Assembly: GCA_024636505.1 (NCBI GenBank) | Contig: JAGXGY010000064.1 | Span: 1 to 64,000 of the forward strand | Source of the DNA: Methylobacter sp. | Lineage (GTDB): Bacteria > Pseudomonadota > Gammaproteobacteria > Methylococcales > Methylomonadaceae | Direction of reading: 5' to 3' | DNA: 64,000 nt | Shown here: positions 25,850 to 34,406 of the stretch, piece by piece | How positions within the stretch are numbered: position 1 is the stretch's first letter | Layout of the letters: each line of letters begins with the position of its first letter | Program-made: the position numbers and the translations under genes | Notes under the pieces: model-generated | Told to the model about the DNA's origin: nothing | Databases searched by the model: none | The model's input: the letters and a program-made list of their open reading frames with translations, nothing else

Positions 25850-26398
25850 ATGGCTGAAAGAGAAGATGTTGTTTTAACCCGGGATGTCAATATTGTTACC
25901 ATTCCTGATGGCAATACCGATACTTTACGTCAAGGTCAGATAGTGACTATTCATCAGGCACTTGGCGATAACTATACGGTGGTCACTGAACACGGGCACA
26001 TGGTGCGCATTGCCGGGGTCGATGCCGATGCTTTGGGCAAGGAATCGCATCAACTGCAAACGCTGATATCGGAGACCGATGCGGCCGCCGTCAAACAAAA
26101 CTGCTGGGAAGTGATGAAAACGGTTTACGATCCGGAAATTCCGGTCAATATTGTTGATCTTGGGCTGGTCTATCAGTGCAAGGTCACCCCGGTAGGTGAA
26201 GACCTGAATGATGTTCATGTCGTCATGACCTTGACTGCACCAGGCTGCGGGATGGGGCCGGTTATCCAGAGCGACGTGGAAAAATGTATCCGCGCATTAC
26301 CGGGCGTCGATCGCGTTAATGTCGAAGTGGTGCTTGACCCGCCGTGGTCGCGGGAAATGATGTCGGAAGTGGCTCAGTTGCAATTGGGTTTGTATTAA
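25850..26398 (+). CDS. sufT: Putative Fe-S cluster assembly protein SufT
   Basis: A 182-residue protein containing a MIP18/DUF59 domain. The DPEIPVNIVDLGLVY core near residue 100 and TAPGCGMGPVIQSDVEKC with its conserved cysteine near residue 140 are diagnostic; the C-terminal VLDPPWSREMMSE is also typical. SufT proteins help iron-sulfur cluster maturation. The start at ATG 25850 (MAEREDVVLTRDV) is preferred over an 11-codon extension inside the previous gene. No other suf genes are nearby. Confidence 0.9.
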   Translation: MAEREDVVLTRDVNIVTIPDGNTDTLRQGQIVTIHQALGDNYTVVTEHGHMVRIAGVDADALGKESHQLQTLISETDAAAVKQNCWEVMKTVYDPEIPVNIVDLGLVYQCKVTPVGEDLNDVHVVMTLTAPGCGMGPVIQSDVEKCIRALPGVDRVNVEVVLDPPWSREMMSEVAQLQLGLY

Positions 26399-26441
26399 GG
26401 TAATCGCAAAAAACGCCTATTAAAATTCGAGTAAAATCAAG

Positions 26442-27089
26442 ATGACCGCTTTCAAAGATATTAATCTGCAAGTTGGTTCGCGCTTACAAATGGCATTGCG
26501 ACACGGCCTCATTGACATCATATATTATACGCAGCTTATCGGTTGCCTGGATGGACAAGTACATCATTATAAAAACACCTTTTGAGAATGGACTTTCCGT
26601 TCACATGTAGGTAGATGAGCAGGTCGCTTTACGGATATTATCCGGAGTCGATGTTTTTATTTTAACTTGCCGGATTAGAACCATCTTTAGAGCCCCGCAT
26701 CATTATATTCACCTCAGTTTTCCCACCGATATTAAAGCTATCGCCCTACGTGGTGCGCTCAGGGCCAAAGTCAATTTACCGGTACAAGTCAATGGCGTTG
26801 ACGCCGGTATTATTACCGATATTAGTGTTACAGGTGCGGCGATAACGGCCAATAAAGTACTGGGAGGGCTTAATACAGAAGTTTTGCTTTCTTTCGACTT
26901 TCCGTAAAACCGACCAATCAGCGCGCGCATATAGACACCAGTGCGACGATTCGCAGTATTTAAGAGATACCCAGTAAGAAAAAAGACGCACCGCTAAGGG
27001 TATCGCATGGGGTTTTGTTTAATGAAATCGACCCTACCAGCCAAGTGATGCTGTTAAACCTGGTTTATGAATCGATAAACAGATTGTAA
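26442..27089 (+). pseudogene. YcgR/PilZ-type flagellar-brake gene, frameshifted and interrupted
   Basis: An ATG at 26442 starts MTAFKDINLQVGSRLQMAL and reaches TQLIGCLDGQ. A frameshift near 26560 moves the homology to another frame: YIIIKTPFENGLSVHM, a TAG, VDEQVALRILSGVDVF, FRAPHHYIHLSFPTDIKAIA. The PilZ core then appears as RGALRAKVNLP and DISVTGAAI, the c-di-GMP-binding RxxxR and D/NxSxxG motifs. Further stops and frameshifts follow to MLLNLVYESINRL. An intact copy would be a c-di-GMP receptor of about 215 residues. It is clearly dead, having at least two frame changes and several stops. Confidence 0.8.
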
Positions 27090-27231
27090 TTGATGTCTGT
27101 TCAGGCGTGATTAGCAGTCAAATTGGGTGCGCATCGCGTACAGGGTCTTTTGAAAATGGCATGCGATAGCCTATATAACTTTGGTTAGCATTAGAATTTA
27201 TAATATTCCAGTATCTAAAAATAAAATGTAG

Positions 27232-28092
27232 ATGGCACACGAAAAAAAACTACGCGAATACGGCTTGCCCTGGCCTGAGTACCAGCTGCTTGATGCCGGT
27301 GACGGCAAAAAACTGGAGCGATGGGGGCAGATCATTACCATTCGCCCGGAAATTCAAGCCGATTTTAAGCCGGGGTGGTCTTACGCCCAATGGCATAACA
27401 TGGCGCATTGGGAATTTGAAGAACAATCCTCAACCCAGGGACGCTGGCTTAACATCAGGCCTCATGCTCCCGAACACTGGCTTATTACCTACGGAAACTT
27501 AACATTCGGTTTAAAGCTAACCAAATTCAAGCATCTGGGCCTATTTCCCGAGCAACAGGCCAACTGGCGATTTATTAAAAATCAGGTGAGTGCGGGTCAA
27601 AAAATATTAAACTTATTTGCCTACACCGGCGCGGCATCGCTGGTTGCCCGCAACAAGGGCGCTGAAGTGGTACATGTGGATTCGGTCAGGCAGCTGATTA
27701 CCTGGGCTAACGAAAACAGGGAGCGAAGCGCCCTTTCCGACATCAAATGGGTGCATGAAGATGCGTTAAAATTTGCCCAGCGCGAATTAAAGCGGGGTAA
27801 GCAATACGACGGCATTATCATGGATCCGCCCGCCTGGGGATTGGGCGCTAAAGGTGAAAAATGGAAATTGGAAAATCACCTGTCCGGCTTGATAGAAGCG
27901 GCTTATGGATTAATGAGTCCGGGAGCGTTTTTAATTGTTAACACCTACTCACCTAAAGTGGAAATAGCTGATTTGGCCAGCACTGCCGGACAGTATTTTT
28001 CCGCACATCAACTGGAAATAAAACAGCTGTGGATGCCGACAAAAACCGGTAAAGAGCTGTATTGCGGCAATTTATTGCGGGCCATCAAGTAA
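27232..28092 (+). CDS. RlmI-like class I SAM-dependent methyltransferase
   Basis: A 286-residue methyltransferase related to the COG1092/RlmI catalytic domain but without the PUA domain. The N-terminus LLDAGDGKKLERWGQIITIR is followed by FKHLGLFPEQQANW and SAM motif I LNLFAYTGAASLVAR near residue 126. DGIIMDPPAWGLG near residue 195 carries the DPPxx motif. This compact form is, to my recollection, more typical of Bacteroidetes and scattered proteobacteria, so transfer is possible. The target, presumably an RNA, is unknown. It is isolated between the dead PilZ gene and a decayed MITE. Confidence 0.8.
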   Translation: MAHEKKLREYGLPWPEYQLLDAGDGKKLERWGQIITIRPEIQADFKPGWSYAQWHNMAHWEFEEQSSTQGRWLNIRPHAPEHWLITYGNLTFGLKLTKFKHLGLFPEQQANWRFIKNQVSAGQKILNLFAYTGAASLVARNKGAEVVHVDSVRQLITWANENRERSALSDIKWVHEDALKFAQRELKRGKQYDGIIMDPPAWGLGAKGEKWKLENHLSGLIEAAYGLMSPGAFLIVNTYSPKVEIADLASTAGQYFSAHQLEIKQLWMPTKTGKELYCGNLLRAIK

Positions 28093-28162
28093 GGTGAGTT
28101 GGGGATGCTCGCCAAGTTAAGGAGGTATGGCAGTTTTCCGCAGCTGGAGGTGTCCCCGCAAG

Positions 28163-28297
28163 CATAGCTATCTACACCGCTTTTATTCGCTCCCGCCTAA
28201 TAATGCCAAGCCCTTAACTTGTATGATTAAAACAGGAAATTTTTTAAATGGGCAGCATGCCTAGTCTGTATGCAGTGACTTGTGTATTTATAGGGCT
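28163..28297. mobile_element. Decayed MITE related to the 54.7-kb element
   Basis: The left end CATAGCTATCTACAC is identical to the terminal repeat of the MITE at 54741-54916. About 115 bases downstream TGACTTGTGTATTTATAG matches its right end (TGACTTGTGTAGATAGCTATG) with several changes. No target duplication could be recognised. Non-coding. Confidence 0.5.
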
Positions 28298-28312
28298 GAG
28301 TAGTTTCCCTGT

Positions 28313-29269
28313 TTAAATAACACCTTTAGCCTGAAGGTCAGCATGGTATGAGGATCTAACCATCGGCGCGCTGGCGACTTGTTTAAACCCTAAGGCTTTG
28401 GCAACTGCGCCATATTCATCGAACTGTTCGGGGGTGATATAGCTTTGCACCGGCAAATGGGCTTTGCTGGGTTGCAGATATTGGCCTATGGTCAGCATTG
28501 AGCAGCCATGAGCCAATAAATCTTTCATGACCTGGTGAACCTCATCCGGTTGTTCGCCTACGCCGAGCATCAAGCCGGATTTAGTGGGGACTTGCGGCAG
28601 GATTTGGTGGAATTGGCGCAGTAAGTTCAGTGAGCCTTGGTAATCGGAGCCGGGGCGCACTTGTTTGTACAGTCTGGGAACGGTTTCGAGGTTGTGGTTG
28701 AATACGTCGCAGGGTTGTTCGGCTAAGATGGCTACGGCTTTTTCGATGCGTCCGCGAAAGTCGGGCACCAGGATTTCTATTTTGGTCTCGGGGGTTTGCC
28801 GACGGATTTTTTCGATGCAGTCGGCGAAATGTCCGGCGCCGCCGTCTCTTAAGTCATCGCGGTCTACTGAGGTGATGACGACGTACTTCAAGGTCATGGC
28901 CTGTATCGCATCGGCCAAGTGTTGAGGTTCGCCTTTATCCAGCGGCAGCGGCTTGCCGTGCGCGACATCGCAAAACGGGCAGCGGCGTGTGCACAAGTCG
29001 CCCATGATCATGAAGGTGGCGGTGCCGTGCTGAAAACATTCAGTCAAGTTAGGGCAGGCAGCTTCTTCGCAAACGCTATGCAGGTTGTTTTCGCGCAGCA
29101 GTTGCTTGATGCGGGTGACTTCGTCGCTGGCCGATATTTTTACGCGTATCCACTCGGGTTTGCGCAAAGTCGTTTCGGCTGGCTCCACCTTGATCGGGAT
29201 TCTTGCCAGCTTTTCGGTGTTGCGCTGGTGGGAGTCGGGCGTGGCGCGGGAGGGTGCTTGATAAGTCAT
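28313..29269 (-). CDS. lipA: Lipoyl synthase
   Basis: A radical-SAM enzyme inserting two sulfurs into protein-bound octanoyl groups. The 318 residues carry the auxiliary cluster cysteines in [14 protein letters not shown] near residue 80 and the radical-SAM CxxxCxxC as [11 protein letters not shown] near residue 110. The [12 protein letters not shown]-terminus near residue 305 carries the RSSYHA serine. It overlaps lipB by 4 bases (ATGA) and is the last gene of the elongation/wall block on the minus strand, as in E. coli dacA-ybeD-lipB-lipA. Confidence 0.98.
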   Translation of the reverse strand: MTYQAPSRATPDSHQRNTEKLARIPIKVEPAETTLRKPEWIRVKISASDEVTRIKQLLRENNLHSVCEEAACPNLTECFQHGTATFMIMGDLCTRRCPFCDVAHGKPLPLDKGEPQHLADAIQAMTLKYVVITSVDRDDLRDGGAGHFADCIEKIRRQTPETKIEILVPDFRGRIEKAVAILAEQPCDVFNHNLETVPRLYKQVRPGSDYQGSLNLLRQFHQILPQVPTKSGLMLGVGEQPDEVHQVMKDLLAHGCSMLTIGQYLQPSKAHLPVQSYITPEQFDEYGAVAKALGFKQVASAPMVRSSYHADLQAKGVI

Positions 29270-29871
29270 TTTTGTAATGCCGTAATGATAGCTTGGGTAA
29301 CAGGAATGGAGAGTTCAGCATTGCTGACAGTCACGCCCAGATCGGCCAGTTGGGTTACTTCAAGTCCTGAATAACCGCAGGTATTGATGTGGTCGAAAGG
29401 GCGCAAATTCATATGATTGTTAATACTCAGGCCATGATAACTGCAATTTCTTTTAATGCGTAGACCGATGGAACCTATTTTTTTGCCATCGACGTAAACG
29501 CCGGGGGCGTCGGCTCTGGCTATGGCGTTTATGTCGTGTTGCGCCAAGGTGAAGATCATGGCTTGTTCCAGCGTTGTGACCAGTTGGCGGACGCCGAGAT
29601 TCAGCCGTTTAATATCGATCAGAGTATAAATAATCAGCTGGCCGGGGCCGTGATAGGTGACCTGTCCGCCCCGGTCGGAATTAATGACGGGTATGGTGCC
29701 GGTGGCTAGCAGATGCTCGCGTTTGCCGTTTAAGCCCAGCGTATAGACCGGACGGTGTTCGGTGATCCAGATTTCATCAGCGGTTCGGGCGTCGCGATTT
29801 TGGGTGAATCGCTGCATGTCCTGCCAAGCGGATTGATAATCTTGCAATCCTAAGTTACGTATCACTGCCAT
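29266..29871 (-). CDS. lipB: Octanoyltransferase
   Basis: LipB transfers octanoate from ACP to lipoyl domains before LipA acts. The 201-residue protein contains [20 protein letters not shown] near residue 70 and [16 protein letters not shown] near residue 130 with the active lysine. [18 protein letters not shown] near residue 160 has the acyl-carrying cysteine. It is followed by lipA with a 4-base overlap. A 260-base spacer with a dispersed repeat separates it from ybeD, so a separate promoter may lie there. Confidence 0.97.
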   Translation of the reverse strand: MAVIRNLGLQDYQSAWQDMQRFTQNRDARTADEIWITEHRPVYTLGLNGKREHLLATGTIPVINSDRGGQVTYHGPGQLIIYTLIDIKRLNLGVRQLVTTLEQAMIFTLAQHDINAIARADAPGVYVDGKKIGSIGLRIKRNCSYHGLSINNHMNLRPFDHINTCGYSGLEVTQLADLGVTVSNAELSIPVTQAIITALQK

Positions 29872-29989
29872 TAAGATGATTTATCCTAGAAAAATCATTT
29901 CGCGTCCACGAAAAGCACGAAAAAATTCAGAGAGACGCCAAACTGTAGATTATTACTCAACGGGTGAGTAACTAAATATAAACGCAATG

Positions 29990-30079
29990 GAACGCAGATG
30001 ACGCTGATAAATATGATGAACGCAGATAACTCAAAAAATCTTACTTAATCATAACTGTCAGCGTCATCTGTGTTCTGTT
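29990..30079. repeat. Dispersed repeat, copy 2
   Basis: About 90 bases beginning GGAACGCAGATGACGCTGAT and ending CAGCGTCATCTGTGTTCT. The two ends are inverted relative to each other, and the whole matches the copy at 11936-12029 with about three quarters of bases shared by eye. It lies in the ybeD-lipB spacer. Confidence 0.75.
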
Positions 30080-30131
30080 TTAATAGTTATTGGGTTAATC
30101 GAATATTTACGATTGTTGTAGGAAATCCCTT

Positions 30132-30404
30132 CTACAAAGCCATCAATACATGCGGATGGTTGCTTAAATCCTGATAAATGGCATCCAGTTGTTGCTTGCT
30201 GGAGGCTTCTATAATAACGGTTACGGCGATGTAGTTGCCGTCTTTGCTGAGGCGTGTCGTTACCGCACCTTCGTTAATGTCGGCAACATGACGACGCACG
30301 ATCTCAATAACCAGCAGGTCAAGTTCCAGTTCGGCTTTGCCCATGGCCTTGACCGGAAATCGGCAGGGGAATTCTAAGAGGGTTTCTTCACTCATGGCTG
30401 GCAC
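30132..30404 (-). CDS. ybeD: YbeD/DUF493 family protein
   Basis: A 90-residue ACT-like alpha/beta protein: LEFPCRFPVKAMGKAEL at the N-terminus, then YIAVTVIIEASSKQQLDAIY and HPHVLMAL at the C-terminus, as in E. coli YbeD. Its position between the penicillin-binding protein gene dacA (here with dat) and lipB is conserved. It overlaps dat by 17 bases. A regulatory role in lipoate metabolism is suggested only by location. Confidence 0.92.
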   Translation of the reverse strand: MPAMSEETLLEFPCRFPVKAMGKAELELDLLVIEIVRRHVADINEGAVTTRLSKDGNYIAVTVIIEASSKQQLDAIYQDLSNHPHVLMAL

Positions 30405-31233
30405 GTTTGTAAGCTTGGAATAATCGGTTCATGGTTTGCCAGAGCGGGCCGGGTTTGCCGTCGGCAATGATTTCATTGTCGAGTTGAACAACCGGTATGA
30501 TTTCCCGCGTGGAGCTGGTTAGCCAGATTTCACTGGCTGTTTGTAAAGCATCCAATGAAATGATGTCTTCACTGTAGGGAATGTTGTTTTTCTTGGCGAT
30601 GTCCAGAATGACGTTACGGGTTATGCCCGGCAATATTTCGTGGCCTTGCGGCGGTGTAATTAAAATACCGTCAATGACGGCAAATATATTGCTGGCGGTT
30701 CCTTCGGTTACATAACCATCTTTAACCAAAATGGCTTCGGCGCAGCCTTTTTCGACCGCCTGTTGTCTGAGCAAAATATTGGCCAGCAGCGTGGTAGCTT
30801 TAACGTTGCATAATTCCCAGCGGCTGTCATCAACGCTGATGGCTTTCACTCCGGAGTCCAGCTTTGCAAAAGGCACGATGTTCGAGCACATTACAAACAC
30901 AGTGGGGCTGGTCTTTTCCGGAAAGGTGTGGTCTCTTTTTGAGTCTACGCCGCGGGTAATTTGCAGATAAATAGACTGATCCCGACTTGTATCCAGCAAG
31001 GGCGTTAAAATTTCCAGCCATTGCGCCCGGTCATACGGATTAACTAAACGAATGGACGACAGGCTGTTTTCCAGTCGCTCCATATGTTCAGAGAAGTGGA
31101 ACAAATGACCTGAGTAAGAGGGGATGACTTCATAAATCCCGTCACCAAACAAAAAACCGCGATCCAGGACCGATATTTTTGCTTCATTTAATGGCAGGTA
31201 CTGACCGTTGAGATAGACGGTTTTATTGTCCAT
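30388..31233 (-). CDS. dat: D-amino-acid aminotransferase, class IV PLP enzyme
   Basis: A 281-residue fold-type IV aminotransferase. It likely interconverts D-alanine and D-glutamate with keto acids, supplying wall precursors. Family features: RGFLFGDGIYEVIPSYSG near residue 25, the PLP lysine in LCNVKATTLLANILL near residue 142, and the phosphate-binding EGTASNIFAVIDG near residue 177. Overlap with dacA (11 bases) and ybeD (17 bases) ties it to peptidoglycan genes, which favours D-amino-acid over branched-chain substrates. Confidence 0.88.
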   Translation of the reverse strand: MDNKTVYLNGQYLPLNEAKISVLDRGFLFGDGIYEVIPSYSGHLFHFSEHMERLENSLSSIRLVNPYDRAQWLEILTPLLDTSRDQSIYLQITRGVDSKRDHTFPEKTSPTVFVMCSNIVPFAKLDSGVKAISVDDSRWELCNVKATTLLANILLRQQAVEKGCAEAILVKDGYVTEGTASNIFAVIDGILITPPQGHEILPGITRNVILDIAKKNNIPYSEDIISLDALQTASEIWLTSSTREIIPVVQLDNEIIADGKPGPLWQTMNRLFQAYKRASHE

Positions 31234-32392
31234 CCGATTTCTCCAGCATCATCATTCCGCTGTCATAGAGCCGCTGGAACATGTTGCCGGGTTCTATCGG
31301 TTTTAGCGCTATCAGGTCTTTTTCTGCGACCGGGTCGCCTTTAAGCGTCACGTTGACGGTGCCCAGTTTAGTGCCTTCTTTAACGGGAGCGACAATTTTT
31401 TTATCGATGGTGATCACGGCTTTCAGATCATCGTAATGACGGCGGGGAATGGTCACATATAGATCCTCTGCTAGGCCGATTTGCAGATTTTTAGTGTTAC
31501 CCTTCCATACTCTGGCTTCGGATAAGGCGGTTTTTCCTTGATACAGTTTGTGTGATTCAAAAAAACGAAAGCCATAGTTGAGCAGGTTTTGATTTTCGCT
31601 GGCTCTGGCATTGGGGCTGCGTGCTCCCATGACGACAGAAATCAGGCGCATGTCATTTCTTAATGCAGAGGCGACCAGGCAATAGCCTGCAGCATCGGTA
31701 AATCCGGTTTTAACGCCATCCACTGATTCATCGCGAGACAGCAGTTTATTGCGATTATGTTGGACGATATTGTTGTAGGTGAATTCTTTTTGCGAAAACC
31801 AGCGGTAGTAGTCAGGAAATTCCTTGATTAACGCCTGGGTGAGGATGGCCAGATCGCGTGCTGTGGTGTAATGATTTTCGATGGGTAGGCCGTTGCTGTC
31901 CTCAAAGTGACTGTTTTTCATGCCCAGACGTACGGCATGTTGATTCATCATGTCGGCAAAAGTGGATTCATTGCCTGCGATATGTTCAGCCAGGGCAACA
32001 CTGGCATCGTTGCCGGATTGAATGATGACGCCTAATAGCAAATCTTCAATTTTAACGTGTTTGCCGACCTCGACAAACATGCGTGAACCGGGTGTTTCCC
32101 AGGCTTTGCGGCTGATAGTAACCATGTCGTCAAAATGTAAGTGACCATTGCTGACCTCCCGGAATACTACATAAACAGACATGATCTTGGTAAGACTGGC
32201 AGGTGCCAGCTTAACATCGGCATTGTTTTCTGCCAGCACTTTTCCGGTGTTGTAGTCCAGCAATATATGGCTGCTGGCAGCAATAGTCGGTGCTGCTGGC
32301 GTTAAGATTTCGGCGTCTTCTGCGTTTGCCGGAAGTATGGCAATAAACAGACAAAAAAATAAAAAAACGGGGCGGTTTTTGAAAAGAATCAT
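31223..32392 (-). CDS. dacA: D-alanyl-D-alanine carboxypeptidase (PBP5/6 type)
   Basis: A low-molecular-mass penicillin-binding protein that trims the terminal D-Ala of peptidoglycan stems in the periplasm. The 389 residues contain a signal peptide (FLFFCLFIAILPANAEDAE) and the active-site SxxK as ASLTKIM near residue 67. SGN lies near residue 127 and KTG in DGVKTGFTDAAGY near residue 230. A PBP5-type C-terminal domain follows, with an amphipathic tail (MFQRLYDSGMMML) for membrane binding. It sits 38 bases after rlpA, as in E. coli. Confidence 0.96.
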   Translation of the reverse strand: MILFKNRPVFLFFCLFIAILPANAEDAEILTPAAPTIAASSHILLDYNTGKVLAENNADVKLAPASLTKIMSVYVVFREVSNGHLHFDDMVTISRKAWETPGSRMFVEVGKHVKIEDLLLGVIIQSGNDASVALAEHIAGNESTFADMMNQHAVRLGMKNSHFEDSNGLPIENHYTTARDLAILTQALIKEFPDYYRWFSQKEFTYNNIVQHNRNKLLSRDESVDGVKTGFTDAAGYCLVASALRNDMRLISVVMGARSPNARASENQNLLNYGFRFFESHKLYQGKTALSEARVWKGNTKNLQIGLAEDLYVTIPRRHYDDLKAVITIDKKIVAPVKEGTKLGTVNVTLKGDPVAEKDLIALKPIEPGNMFQRLYDSGMMMLEKSDGQ

Positions 32393-32430
32393 TGCTCTCT
32401 AATAGGGGGTGGACTTAGTAAAACACAGAC

Positions 32431-33225
32431 TTATTGTATCATGGCGATTTGTTTTTGCATGATGGCTTCGGTAACAAATTGGGTTTTTGTTATCCCCAGT
32501 TTTGCTAACTGTGCACTCAGCTTGCGGGCACTCGCTGGTGATTTGATCGGTCCCATTTGAACCCTGTAGAGCGTAGAGCCTTTATGTGTTGAAGGTAGTA
32601 TCTTTGCCTGGGGCAGATGATGGGCAGCAATTTTATTTTGCAGTTTTAACGCTCTTTTCTTTTTACCAAAAGTACCTACTTGTAAATAGACGCTTTTTTC
32701 TTGTTTTTTCGCCGTTTTTTGCAGTTGAGCCAATGCCTGTTCAGGAGCTATTGCCTTGATTTCAACTTTCCCCGAGCCGGCCTGTTCAATGTCCAGTTTT
32801 TTGGCGGCCGCATAAGACAAATCCAAAACTCGGTTGCCGTAAAAAGGACCTCTGTCGTTGATACGAACAATAACGCTACGTTGATTTTTCAGATTGGTGA
32901 CTCGAGCATAAGATGAAAGCGGCAGTGTTTTATGTGCGGCTGTCATTGCATACATGTCGTATATTTCGCCGGAGGCGGTTTTTCTTCCGTGAAATTTCGG
33001 ACCATACCATGAGGCTATCCCTTGTTTTAGATAGCGGGTAATGCGAGGTAAGATGTCGTCCTGTGGGTCGGCATCCTGTGTGTTAGGAACGCTTATATGT
33101 AATATAGAGTGATGCCTAGCTACGGTTGTATCTGATGGCGGACTTGAAATATCGCTGGTTTTTACTTGTTCGGCGGTACAGCCAGATAACACAATAATTA
33201 AAAATACCGGTATGATTTTATTCAT
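32431..33225 (-). CDS. rlpA: Septal ring lytic transglycosylase RlpA
   Basis: An outer-membrane lipoprotein of 264 residues. The lipobox is VLSGC at residues 12-16. The double-psi beta-barrel domain has GIASWYGPKFHGRKTASGE near residue 69 and VRINDRGPFYGNRVLDLS near residue 120, with the catalytic Asp. A SPOR domain at about 175-255 (VYLQVGTFGKK) binds denuded glycan at division sites. It overlaps mltB by 4 bases and belongs to the rod/wall operon. Confidence 0.96.
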   Translation of the reverse strand: MNKIIPVFLIIVLSGCTAEQVKTSDISSPPSDTTVARHHSILHISVPNTQDADPQDDILPRITRYLKQGIASWYGPKFHGRKTASGEIYDMYAMTAAHKTLPLSSYARVTNLKNQRSVIVRINDRGPFYGNRVLDLSYAAAKKLDIEQAGSGKVEIKAIAPEQALAQLQKTAKKQEKSVYLQVGTFGKKKRALKLQNKIAAHHLPQAKILPSTHKGSTLYRVQMGPIKSPASARKLSAQLAKLGITKTQFVTEAIMQKQIAMIQ

Positions 33226-34244
33226 GGGTAAGAGCCTTTTTTATTTAAAATAGATTGACTTAACTGATAAACGGCCATGGCATATAAAGGGCTGTGGTTG
33301 TAGCGGGTGATAACATAAAAATTGTTTAACGCGGCCCAGAGTTCTTCGCCTTGTTCTAATTCAAAGTTAAGCAGTTTTACTTTACTGTCTAAAGGTAATT
33401 GCCTCGATACGATTAAGTTGAGCGATTCTAACTCAGTGAGACTTAAGTTCGGCTTAAGGTTTTTATTGAGCGCTGACCGATAGGTTTTGTCTTTGGCGAT
33501 AACGGGGACAGCAATGGCCTTGCCGACTTGCCAATGATGTTTAGCAAAATAATTGCCAACGCTGCCGATGACATCGTTGTTGTTGTGCCAGATGTCGCGG
33601 CGATTATCATTGTCAAAATCGACTGCATAGGCTCTGAAGCTGCTGGGCATAAATTGCGGCAAGCCCATGGCGCCGGCATAAGAGCCAAGGGGGGCTGTGG
33701 GATTGATGCGCTCATCACGGCAAAGCAGCAAGAAATGTTCAAGTTCGCTGGTAAAAAATTTGCTGCGGGCAGGATAGGCAAAAGCCAGTGTAGATAGGGC
33801 ATCAATTACGCGGTGGTTGCCGGTATTTTTTCCGAATAGCGTTTCAACGCCGATAATCGCAGTAATGATTTCGGCGGGAACGCCGTATTGTTGTTCTGCG
33901 GCGACCAGCGCCGGGGCGTTGTCTCTCCAAAATTTTACGCCGGCATCGATACGGGCTTCGGTCAGGAATATTTTGCGATATTTGTACCAAGGCATGCCTT
34001 CCGAGGGAGAGGAAATTCTTTTGAGTATGTCTTGTTTGATCTCGACTGTTTCAAACCAATCATCAAGTTCGGATTTATCGAACTGGTGTTTGCTTGCCAT
34101 TTGTTCGATAAAAGTCTTGACGGATTCGGTGTCTTTGATGTTGCCGGTGCAGGCGATCAGTAAAAGGGGCATGGCGAAAGTCGAAAGACGAAGGGGGGAC
34201 GCTAGGTTTTTCAGTCGAGATATAAGGTTGTCTTTTTTCATCAA
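33222..34244 (-). CDS. mltB: Membrane-bound lytic murein transglycosylase B
   Basis: A 340-residue lipoprotein cleaving glycan strands to 1,6-anhydroMurNAc ends. The lipobox LLLIAC is near residue 27. The family 103 core includes PAEIITAIIGVETLFGKNTG near residue 122 with the catalytic Glu, then GAMGLPQFMPSSFRAYAVDF and HHWQVGKAI. It is placed between rodA (162-base spacer with two hairpins) and rlpA (4-base overlap). The order mrdA-rodA-mltB-rlpA-dacA is common in Pseudomonas-like gammaproteobacteria. Confidence 0.95.
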   Translation of the reverse strand: MMKKDNLISRLKNLASPLRLSTFAMPLLLIACTGNIKDTESVKTFIEQMASKHQFDKSELDDWFETVEIKQDILKRISSPSEGMPWYKYRKIFLTEARIDAGVKFWRDNAPALVAAEQQYGVPAEIITAIIGVETLFGKNTGNHRVIDALSTLAFAYPARSKFFTSELEHFLLLCRDERINPTAPLGSYAGAMGLPQFMPSSFRAYAVDFDNDNRRDIWHNNNDVIGSVGNYFAKHHWQVGKAIAVPVIAKDKTYRSALNKNLKPNLSLTELESLNLIVSRQLPLDSKVKLLNFELEQGEELWAALNNFYVITRYNHSPLYAMAVYQLSQSILNKKGSYP

Positions 34245-34267
34245 TTTTTTTCGCTGGTCTGAAACCT

Positions 34268-34351
34268 CCCCCTTCAGGGGGATTATTTGAGTTTAACAAC
34301 GATGCACTGGCATCGTTATCCTTTTGGGTAACCTCCTCGTTCACGGGGAGG
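34268..34351. repeat. Two TTCA-loop hairpins in the rodA-mltB spacer
   Basis: CCCCC-TTCA-GGGGG at 34268-34281 and CCTCCTCG-TTCA-CGGGGAGG at 34332-34351 share the same tetraloop and a similar stem. They look like REP-type repeat units. In the minus-strand transcript they could stabilise upstream rodA RNA or reduce mltB expression. Confidence 0.6.
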
Positions 34352-34406
34352 AATAATTCACCGACCTCTATCCGTCGGCGGCTGTCACTCGACGGATGAG
34401 GTCGGA

